Source: Hyposmocoma kahamanoa (lineage: Eukaryota > Arthropoda > Insecta > Lepidoptera > Cosmopterigidae). From it: a DNA stretch of 64,000 nt. This document shows positions 46,901-58,900 of the stretch, piece after piece. The position numbers and the translations under genes were made by a program. The stretch's first letter is position 1, and every line of letters starts with the position of its first letter. Location: contig NW_020656077.1 in the NCBI RefSeq assembly GCF_003589595.1, positions 4,275,538 through 4,339,537 on the forward strand, given 5' to 3'. The notes under the pieces are model-generated. The model had not been told where the DNA came from. It saw nothing but the letters and a program-made list of their open reading frames with translations, and ran no database searches.

Positions 46901-49900
46901 TTAATGATAGCGGATTGACAACGCTAGTAATGACTTCAAATCGTCTCTGGCCCCTGCGTCATAACTGGTATATCGGCAGAAATTTAATGACGAGGTATTT
47001 TCGATCTAGCACTTCACATCTTGAGCTGTAGCTCATGACAAACTCATTCTGTCTTGACATTCTCATTATTATGAAAAAGACATATACGATTAGAGAATAA
47101 TGTTCGCTTTTGTATGTTAGTAAGGTTAAGCTTATTTAGCTGGGACAAAAATATCATATACGACATTTAGTGACAAGAAGGACAAATAGATAAAAGGGTT
47201 CTGGAATAATTTTACGGTATTCAATCAAGGTTCTGTTGAAACGTATGAAGGTCCCCTTATATAAGACAATTTGTCTTCACGATCCGTCGTTTCAGTGCAA
47301 ATGGTTCATATAAATATTTCTCTCTCTCGAAACCTCTGCGTGTCACGGAGGCAGTTAAATATTATGATGTTTTACTACCGTGATATTCATTAATTGCTGT
47401 GAAATTACTCCACGAGTTTGTTATTATTATTAATACAAAGATCAAACATAAAGGAAAATTCTTAAGATCTAACAGGACTCGAACATGTCTGAATGCCAAT
47501 CCAGGGCAACCGCTCTAAGAACAGAGCTACAGAAATATCGAGCAAGCAGACGTCACGAATTTCTCTATACGATTATTACAAATCTTTGTTTTTAATGTGA
47601 AGTATGTTTATATCGTTATCGATAACTTGAAAGCCAGAGTATGGAGCGAAAGCGACGGTATGGAGTTTTACACGTATTTGCGATATGTAGTGGCTGTCAA
47701 TTGATATCACCTGATATTCTGCAGTCTGTACCGCTTAGTAACTATTAATTATTGTGATTTATAACAAAACGTACTAATAATTAAGTCAATCATGGTATAT
47801 TAGTTATTGTGATTTAATTTGGTGTACTCCATTTCCTTAGTAAAACAAATGCTAATGCGCAAGCGTAAGCGATTTGCTCCAACGGCGTAGCGAATTCTTT
47901 ATTCTGAGTCATTAGAAATACGTTAGAGCCATCCACCACCACACATTGTGATAGTGGCAACAACAGAAATAAATTTACTACTTGGAATACATATTAGTTT
48001 GATAACATTGTACAACATTTATGAGTCACGCCATGGTCACGCCTTCATAAATTCCAATTAAATTAATTTTAAATATATTTTATATAGTGCACAAATTTTA
48101 AGATACTCGTATGTACGGATCTAATTACGTGTTGCTTGTCAGCGAAATTTGTCATACAAAGTATACCTGCCGTTTACAAATTTTTCTAATTTGATTTAAT
48201 TTTTATTTTCTTGTAGGATCTAATAAGCGAGCTCAAGAGCGAATTAAGCGGCAACCTTGAGAACGTGATCATCGCTTTGATGACCCCCCTGCCTCACTTC
48301 TACGCCAAGGAACTCCACGACGCCGTCGCCGGAATTGGCACTGACGAGGAAGCCATCATTGAGATCCTCTGCACACTTTCTAATTACGGCATTCGAACCA
48401 TTTCTGCTTTCTATGAGCAACGTAAGTATTCTTACACAATCTCTTAAATGAATTCGTGGCCAAGATTTTGGTACTAAAAAGCGCACAAAGTCGCTGTAGC
48501 CGCAAGTCGTGGTTTGTTGCTTTTTGCGGCCTCTTTGAAGGTACTATGAAAATCACCTGAAGCTTGACACTTTAGTCTTCTATCGTCGTTATCGTCAGAG
48601 GCATAGGGTCAAATTTGCTGTGACGTGCTTTTTAGACCCTGTACGAAGACTTTTTTTGTAAATAGTTCCTTTTCAGCACTTGACCAGCAGAACTTTAAGT
48701 TCTTGTAAAGATGCAAGCAAGTCTCTTTACAGCACTTACTAGAAATGTACGCTGACCGTAAAACCGTAGGCGTCTGAAGGTTTTTCGGGGAAAAATCGCC
48801 ACGTACATCTCTAATACATAATTCCTAGGCCACATAAAATTTCCCAAAATTTTTGAGGGGAAAAGTACGGTAAACAGTTTAACATCCGCTGGGGTTTGGT
48901 CCTATTTGCGTAGGTCCACATAGCCTTTTTAAAATTATTAATATAATGTAAGGATTTGATTGAACGACAAATGCTAAACGACGTCACAAAGTAACTGGTT
49001 TTTCAGTGATATAAATTATCAAAGTAGATACATTTTGTTTATATCAAAATGAATAATAGTTTGTAAATCAAGGGGAGAACGGATGCTTCTGAATTGAGAA
49101 GATCGAATCCCTGAGGTCTGTACGTTAAGGTCTGTGTAAGTTAATTTTAAAGTTACGTACATTTGTGGACGCTTAGTAACTATACCTCTCGCTAACAGTA
49201 AAGGACAACAGGACAACTGCAGGCTGATTTTAATTCAAATAGGAATCGATCCGATCGGGTAGCCCATCCGAGTCTCGAAATCAGATAGCCTTTCGAGCGA
49301 GAAGATAAACCTGATTCCTACTATATCTTTCTAATATGTGAGTTAAATTACTACAACTATTGTTCCGATTTGAAATGTAAAAAGTTTCCGATCGGCCAGT
49401 TGTGAATCGCAATTATGCGCCTCGACTCGAAGAGACTCAGTTTCCGATCGGGAGAGGCAACCAAAATCAAACTCAGCCCTTGGAAACGTGTCGAAGTTTC
49501 CCAACCCGCAATATACGGTCCCGTCCCAAGTCTGTTGATTATAAACCATCTCAGTTGTGTGTCGATAGAGTCAATTTCAGGATTTTGTACATTTGGTATT
49601 GGGCTAAAAATTAAGAATTGTGGCTTGTCAATGGGTAGCCCTCGAGCTACTATTCAACAGCCATTGAATTTTTTTGGTATTCTGCTCTTCTATGGCGAGT
49701 CGATGGACTAGTTTACTAATATTTTACATATTTGTTATGAAAATTAATTGCTGTTAAACGGCATAAAAAATAATATATCCATAGTAATTTCCATGGTGGT
49801 TGTAGAAAGGCAATCATCGTAAATAATTGAATGAAATCCGTCACTGCCTTTCCACTGACATTCTATTGAGACTCAACTGCCATTGTAACTAAATTTTAGC

Positions 49901-52900
49901 AGAATAACAAATATTGATAAGCCGTGGTAGCCTAATAATGATTTGACCTACTGCCTCTCATCCAGAGGGTCCTGAGCTCGAGCTGACCTCTGAGTTTCTC
50001 GGAATTTATGTGCGAAATTAAATTTGAAATTTGTCATGAGCTTTTCGGTAATGGAAAACATCGTGATGAAACCTGCACGTCGAAGAAGGTTCACAAACCT
50101 CGGAAAAAAACGTGTGAACTCTCCAACCCGCATTTTTTACATTGAGTGCTCTGAGGAGCTGTTCAACCTCATCCCCCCTTCCCCGTTCCTGCTCAGAAGC
50201 ACGCGTGCTGGCCTTCGTAGTCACCGTTTCACTACCTGCCGCATTCCATCGCGTACTAAAAGGTTCGGTGGCTCCTTTCTCTGCCGCACGGTTGACAAAT
50301 GGAACTCCCTTCCGGCACATGTCTTCCCTCCCTCTTATGATATGGGGTCCTTCAAACGAGGCGTGAAGAGGCATATTGTAGGCAGGCAGGGTGGAGGCGG
50401 CTAGTGCAGTGAGGATTCCATCGCTGCACTAGGTTCCTTCGCGTTTGGATACCACTTTCCACTTAACATCAGGTGGAGTGGAGTCATTTGCCTGTCAGGT
50501 ATAAAAAAAAAAAAAAAAAAAAATTAGGCCAGCGTGGCGGACTATGGCCGAAAACCCTCGTCTAAAAGGAAACCCGTGCCAAGCAGTGGAACGTATAGGT
50601 TGATGATGACGAACAAATATTATCATAATTGTAATATAGAGGGAAGCGGGACAGTTTGATACAGGGGGCACATTCATACACTTTTTTTTTACACCTGCAT
50701 TATCTCCATACCTTTAAACATAATATTAGTTGTGATAATGCTAAAACGTGAATTTGTGCCTCACCAGTTAGCCGTTGTCGTTCGACAGGTCACAAAGTGT
50801 TTTCACAGCCGTTGACTGAAAAAACAAGCGACACAAATACGAGTGCCACTGCAGTTTTGTTCACTTCACAGGGTTTTATGTCTCAATACAGCGTAAACTA
50901 GTGTTTTCAATAACTAGAATTGCAGGTGACTGAGAGAATATATAAAGATTTAAAAAAATTTATTTTCTTTTTTTAAACTAGCCGATGGGGTACTTGTATA
51001 CACTAGTGAGTGGGGCAGTTTGGTATGTATCAAAGTGCTCCTATTAGTTATTTTGTACGAAAAATGTAAAACTATTTTAACAAGTTTTTGTATAGAGGTG
51101 AACTAGTGACATTTTGCGCTATAGTCAGCTCTTCCTCCTGAATTTGTACTTCCAAGACTACATTACAAAGAACACTTTTCAAATGCTGCCCTAGAAAGAA
51201 GTCTTGATCTAGCAAGTGCTGACGCACATATAGCGTCATACTTTATGAACAGTTGATCGCCAGGAATGGCACACTACGTTGATTCACACATCTAAGTGCC
51301 CAAAGCGATGTATCGAAGTACACCACAGGTGGGACAGAATTGGACAATTCCCATTTTTTGTTAAAATCAAAATATTTCAATTATTAAATGCTATTTTTGA
51401 AAATTAGGTAGAAAAAATATGAATTATAATTTCACTTAGTAGCCCAAAATTAAAAAGTTAAAAGTGTACGCATCTGCACCACTCCCTAATGACAGTGGAG
51501 TCTCAATGAAATTACAATAGCCAGTAGTTTGAAGAAAATTAACAGACTTGGAGGCCCAGAGTAGCGGACTTAGGTAGGCCAGGATGGCTCTATTTAGAGG
51601 AAACGTATATGGGTTCATGATGACGGTGATCTCAGAATAGGTATTATTCAATAGCTCAGTGTCTGTTTAACTTTGTCCATGAGTAATTAGGACGCACGAA
51701 GGTTATTAGCATGACGACGGCGCGCTATGAATGCAAATCGACTATGCGCCATAAAACTCACGTTATAATCGTCTAGTGTTTTAGTTTAGGTTAGCGATAC
51801 ACGGGGCTTTTAAATAATTAACATTGATAGTTAATTAAAACGCAGCGCTTGTTCCATGTGAAACCGGAACTTTTTTGATAAAATTTTCCGATACATTTTC
51901 ATAAAAAAAACGGAAGTCATGTTTCGTGATTTTATTTTTAAGAAAGTTAAGAAGTTGCAAGAAATTACAAAAAACGCACAACTTAGTTGAAGCGAACATT
52001 CAAACTGAATTGTCAAACCTATTAACCAGAGGGCATTTTGAAGATCTCGAGTCATTCTATTTTATAGTACTTACTTTAAAAATTCCGCTTGATATTAATA
52101 AATTAATATAAATTGAATTGAAAAAGTCATCAATTTTAAATTTTGGAAATGATTAGCATCGTGTTCCCGCCCTCTTAAAAAATAGTGAATACCTATTTGA
52201 AAACTCAAACGGACTCTATTATTTAAAAAAATATAGAAGAATGTGTGACCGCGTGGCGGCGGCTCACGCAGAGTACGTTTCCGGTTGGTTTCCGGTATCA
52301 ATAGGAAAAAAAAAATTTTCGGGAAACATTATTTTGCGTATAATGCAAATGCAAGATTAAAAAAGTCTGAATCGTAATTGTCAGTTTAATGTGGAATAAA
52401 CGACAGGGCTTCGTAGAAATATTTCAAATTTTACTTTTTTTATACTTCCCATAAAAACTTAATCAAGTAAATCCCGAAACAACTTCGAAGTAGGTACCTT
52501 TCGAGACGAAGCTAAAACTATATTGTTTTTCGTACTTTACCTTGTACATACCATGAACTTACTATATAAGTACCTACATTATCATAGGACCGTGTCTGTA
52601 AAAATATTTTGTTTTAGTGTACGGCAAGAGCTTAGAGTCCGACCTGAAAGGCGACACTTCTGGGCATTTCAAGCGCCTGTGTGTGTCTCTGTGTATGGCC
52701 AATCGAGACGAAAACCAGGGCATCGACGAGGGTGGCGCCAAGGCCGACGCGGAGTCTCTGGCCGCCGCCGGAGAGGGTCAATGGGGCACGGACGAGTCTG
52801 TCTTCAATTCTATCCTTATCACTCGCTCTTACCAACAGCTGAGACAGGTGCGAGGCATATATTTTTCAAAAGCAATTGCTCATTTTTATATACATCGTAA

Positions 52901-55900
52901 AAGACATTTCTTCATTACAAATCAATACTAGCATCAGTACCTACATCAGGGTCGTAAAGTAATTTGGCAGCCAGCCATCAGGCATTTTGAGTCGTGCTGA
53001 CGGCCTGTGTTGTTTGGGCGACCCCTACTTTAGGGCAAAGGAAGCACTAAGGGCTATACTGAAAAGGCTAAACTCTAAAGGCAAATATTGTTATTTTCCC
53101 AGTCGCATGAGAAATTAAAGCCACAATAATTTTATTTATTATTCACTCACTAACTTGCAATACCTACATTAAGAAATCAACATAAATTCCATTTGAATCG
53201 CTTGTTATGACTTATGATAGTTATGACTTATGATAGTTATGATTCATTATAAACGGATGTCATCAGCGATTAAATTCTGCCATTAATGGTCTGCACTCAC
53301 TCAAAAACAAACAACATCGTTAAATAGAAATGTACATTCAGCGATTTCAGTAACGTGCATTTAAAACAAGATTAGTTTATTATAACATGACATAGAGTAC
53401 ATACCTACTTACAATTGTGTACTTTGGAGTTACGAAATCAGGACATTTTGCTGTACTTTTTATCTACATTACGTACATGCGTTCGATATTTTGAAAATAA
53501 ATGAGCAGTGGCGGATTTGCCATAAGGCCCATTTGGCCCGGGCCTAGTGCGGCCAGATTGTAGGGGCGGCCAATCGTGACAAAAAATTCAATGACGATAA
53601 CAAGAAATAACTCAAAGTACCTAAATATTCTAAAGGCTCACGCACATTAGGGCGGGCCGCATTGTATAACAATAATCTTCCTAAATCACTTTCGTACATT
53701 TTTTATAAAATATAGATATGTTATATATCTACTATAATGTAAAGTACGATCACTACATTACTACGTCAGTCTGTCTCATCGCGATAAACTCGAAAACTAC
53801 TGAACGGATGCTGGTACTGACTACATGGCCTGAGGCCTAGGGCCGCCAAGATTTTAAATCCGCCACTGAAAATGAGGATCGAAATCGTAACGCAAAAAAA
53901 CCGCACATTCGACACAAAGTGGGGTACCTAATTGCAATTAAATAAGTGCGATTCAAATCCATAATGGTCTCTTGGAGTATTCGTACCTGTACATAAAAAA
54001 ACATACCTACGAATCGAACTAAAAGCTTCCTCATTAAAGTCAGTTTGAAACGATTTTTATAATTCAAAGCATCTATAACGTCACTCTAGTGTACGACACT
54101 ATGAATCATACGTTACTTGATTCATTTCGTTAATCAGTATATCACGTTCAAAAGTCAATTGGCATTGCTAATTCTTTTCGGGGATCTTAAGTCATCAATT
54201 AGCTGCATAATTAGAGTCAATAATTTGGTATCCATTCATTCTTCATGTTTTCAGAGGTTTTTATTATTCCTGAGTATATAACGTTAAACTATTTATCTTT
54301 AAAATGCAAGTTATTTGGTTTACGAGTAATAGAGTAATGTTTATAGAAATAGATTTATGAGAAGCAAGGTGTACCTATTACCAGTAATCGGAGCAGGTAG
54401 AGCTATTTTTGCCACTTGCGTCATACGGTAACAATATGGATATGCCTTTATTAACAAATGAACCATTATTCCGGGTATTTCAAAATAATTGGAAATAAAA
54501 CTATTTCTTTCGGATTTAAATCGCGTATATTTGTTTTTTCAAACGAATTAACGTTTCGGTTTCTTTACAGGTTTCATGGTCACAGTTGACTTCTTTGTTT
54601 TGATCCGAAAAATAGTTTCCATTTCCAATGTGTAGCAAAACCGAAAATAATACTATTGGGTACTTTTATTTGCGTGTTTGAGTGTGACCTGTATAATTGT
54701 ACGTATATACACTTTTATATTGTTTAACATTTGGTATGTTTGAACCTTTCCTACTTTTGAGGTCTAAAATAATCAAAATCCTCAAAATTAGCATTAAGTA
54801 GGTATATCAAAACTAGTTTTATATCATCCAAAATAAGAACACGCTTTGCAATTTGACAAATCTCAAGAATATTTTATGCCAGTTTTATTAATCCATAGTG
54901 TAATTTACACTATTTAAGATAAAAACACACTTTATTAAACTTTTTGACGAGGAATTTGCAAAAATAGTGTTGCGATATGAAACCTTAGAGGATGGATAAA
55001 ACGAAACACTATGAAGCAACAAAGACAGCTTTATTTTTGTCTTGTCAGAAGAATTTGTGGCACAAGCGTGCAATATTCTAAAATCCCATTACCGATATCG
55101 ATATCTTTTTTAAACATAACGTTTGAAGACATGAATCCCAAATAGCGTACCTTCCCCGAACAATTTAAATTACAATGACATACTTTTCTTTGGAGGGAAA
55201 TATACTCATCAAATCTACCCAAGAAACATATTATGAGTTCGCATGGTCTAGAATAAAATTGTGCGCCAGTGTCTTGTGGCCATCAAGTGAGGTACAAAAT
55301 ACGTAACTAGGCACACATTGGGCAAGACAAAGGTGGGACTACACCCTTATTAGCCCTCTCGTACATGAAAATAACGTTGGGTACTATTGACTTGCCAATT
55401 TTTATAATGATTTTCTCAATCTGGTTGACAACGCCGATGGATGTCAGCCTCCCCGCACAATATCATACGCACTCGTTCCAAAGCACAGAGAGAAAAAAAT
55501 ATATATGTTTGTAGATCTTCGCTGAATTCGAGGCGCTGACCGGTAAGGACATCGAAGAATCCATCAAGAAGGAGTTCTCTGGAAGCGTCGAGAAAGGAAT
55601 GCTTGCTATCGGTAAAGTCCACACTATAATATTCATATTTAGAATTTAAATTTAAAAAGTTGTCTGATCTGTCTAGTTTTATACTTACCAACTGCGATAG
55701 AAACGACTGTAGTGCAAAAAGTCTGCTATCCAAGGTCACGAGCATTGTTTTATTTCCTGCTAGACTAATGTTACTGTGACCTTGGGCAGTGGTTAACGTT
55801 ACATAACCGACGTTTTTGGGTTATTTCAACAGTTGCAGTCAGTTATTATTTAACGTTTCGATAATGTGTAGTACTATAGTATAGTATAGTATAAACTCAA

Positions 55901-58900
55901 TCCCTAGAAACTACAAGTAAAAATTAGAGTTTTTTGATAATTCTTCTCAGCAGAACCTGCCTTACGAAAGAGCGCAGTGATTTTCTTCTTAACTATAACA
56001 TAAAAAATTTTGACTTTATTTTGATTTGTTTTTATTCTAGTTCAGTGTACATATTAGATACGATGTCACTATAGGAGCATAAGGACATAATAGTTCTCGT
56101 GCTCCTACCATTAAGAGCACCCAGTAGGATCATGAGGAAACGGCCCTTTAAATTTATTTATTTATTTATTCATTTGGAACACCAACAGATTACACAGAAA
56201 AAATAAGAATAAAAGACAACATGTGAGAGGCACAGTTAGTTCTTATGTGTAAGCCAATTACAGATATCCACATAACTCAATATATACCCAGATACAAAAA
56301 TAATAATAAAATAAAAACAATTTTAAATATTAACAATCCAATTATTCAATGTACTAAGGTTAATGTAGTAACTAATATTAATAAATAGTTGATTGATGTG
56401 AATATGATAGTGCAATTGCATTAATTAAATATTTTGTGAAAGATAAAAGAAATAACAATGAAAATAAACCATTAAGTTGTAGGAACACGCAATTTGCATT
56501 TAAATTTAAAGAAATAATCATTAATAAATGCCAAGATCAGTTGAATTGCAATTATTAATTGTGTTATAAGGACTCAAAAATACTTTTTGGTATGAAGGCC
56601 ACTTTCCGTCCTGCGCCGAGAGCAACTGTGACATTTCAGCCCACGAACAATGATAATATTATCCCGCGTCACCAATGTATAAACGCTACAAATTAAAGAC
56701 AACAGTGAAAGCATTATAATGTTTTAAACTTAAGTCTCATTAACTTGCAGTAAAATGCGTGAAGAGCAAAGTGGGTTTCTTCGCTGAGCGCCTGTACTAC
56801 TCAATGAAGGGCCTCGGCACCAACGACAAGACGCTAATCAGAATCATCGTGAGTCGCTCTGAAATCGACCTCGGAGACATCAAACAGGCCTTCCTGGAGA
56901 AATACGGAAAATCCCTCGATACTTGGATCGCTGTAAGTACCTTTCCTATACCTTTAACAAATGTAGAACCAGGTGTTACTTAATACTAACGGTTATGGTA
57001 TTTGCGAAGCTGAATGAGAACAACACCTCTGTCCATATTACCTTTATAAGACATTTTGTCTTAGCACCATAGCGCCTAGTGTTGCCAATATAAACTTTTG
57101 TGTTTAGACCACCATTTTATTATTTATTTTGGCTTACTCAAAAAATGGATTTCAAAGTTCTGAATCAGTTTGTAGTGGATTAGAAAGATCTCTATTAACA
57201 TATGTATATAGTATGTGCAAGTGTATTGTCTACTTTATAAACTAACATACAACCTCCATTAATTAGTTACCTATTATGCCATCTAACCCATCTTACATTA
57301 ATTACGCACATGTACATTATTTTAAGCACTGCAAATACTAAACTTAGAATTCCGTGTATTGTATTTAATATAACAGCATGCCGATTTTCTTAAAATAACG
57401 AATATTTCAATAGAAGCTGACCCACAAGATTTAAGATTGTTTCAAAACGCAATTATTAAAGATATTAATTAACTGCCTCCGTGGCCGAACGGTTACCATG
57501 CCGGACTGACACGCAGAGGTCCTGGGTTCGATTCCCGGGCCGGGAGAAATATTTGTATGGCCTACATTTATTTCTCTCGTGAGTTTGGGTGTAATTTGTG
57601 TTTGTCTATGTATGTGTCCATGGCACCCGCGACACAGGGTTTCCCTAGTGCGGGGCTATGTTGAGTGTGTGCGTTGTTATTATTATTATTATTATTAATG
57701 GCCTTATTAATTCAAATAAGCATGAGATACTATAAAAAGCGAAAACTATCTATAATAATTATCATATATCTTTCTGTTCATCGTCATTTCTTCGCCAATA
57801 TATAATAAAATTATAACACAATAATGTATACAGATCTATGTATGGTTTATGTACGTATAAAACACGGTTAGGGAAAATACAGGTTGGCATAAAAACCGGA
57901 CGAACTTAGACATGTACTCGCGTCTAAGGTTACTGCGCATGTCATTGAGTTCCGAGTTCAAAATTGTTTTGCTAACTATAAGGACTAAATGTGACAAAAT
58001 GTTCCTGCTAAACCCAATTGATACCGAGCTTTATGAAAAATCCACAGGCGTTCAGTTGCAAATTTTGATTACAGGACGACACTTCCGGGGATTACAAGAA
58101 GGCATTATTGACACTAGTCGAGTAGATTTTCGGAATCGAAGTGATCAGAACGGCAAGGAAAATAACCACCTTTGTAGTTTGATTAATTATAAGTTCTGTT
58201 TGTCAATTGTTAGGTTTTGTAGATCTGTTAGGTCGATACGCCGAGTACATCATTGCCCATTCGCTTGTCAACCACACATTGTTTGCATAACAACTTTTTA
58301 GCTAGTCAGTTGGAAGGTCACAACACAAGATTGGTATGCTGTTCTTGTCGTATCGTTTAGGAATTATAAAACTCGGGTGTAAATTTCGTTCACAAAGATC
58401 TGTATATTACGCTTCCTTTACTCATGTCATGTAACTTTCTTTGCACAGTAGCTAACTGGATGCTGATAAGCAATACGTGTTAACTCACAAAAATTCGAAA
58501 ATTGAGATATTAATGCTAAATTGAAGGTTGTTGTCTCGTCTACATTTTACAAACATAAACTAAACGTTTTGAAACCTACAAATATTAAAAAAATGTACAA
58601 AAAAAAACAGTTGACAATCATTAGTCAAACCAAGTAAATATCCTTGACGCCATTTTCTCAAAACTGTGATCATGTGGGTTGACACGTTATTGCTTAACTG
58701 CTTTAAATTGTGGCGTGTGCATGAGGGCTCGTAGCGGAATAACGCTCGCTCGAATGTAGAATTTACCAGTAGTTATTGCCATTTTTCAGGACGAAATTGG
58801 AGGTCCGCTGGGCCGACTCCTTTCTGCGATGTGTTACTAAAGCCACAACGAGCTAAATACTTAAAACTCAGTATTACGAGTCGTCGTAGCCATGTTACAG

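Larger units (their letters stand above)
36857..48216 (+). other. AnxB9 intron 3 (11.4 kb), transposon-rich
   Basis: It holds family R copies (37275, 38690, 41790, 44325), S1 and S2 SINEs, non-LTR 3' ends (40460, 44820), a hAT-type MITE (46619), a large hairpin (46141) and an assembly gap. I see no nested gene. The 115-residue plus-strand frame at 37644-37991 resembles nothing I know and is probably chance. Confidence 0.7.

Noticed and set aside
58458..58702. A possible fifth annexin terminal exon between exons a and b
   Set aside because: No acceptor followed by a GDY-like 17-codon stretch is present; the interval is mostly a MITE. I also looked in 56933-58074 and 59395-59900 and found none.
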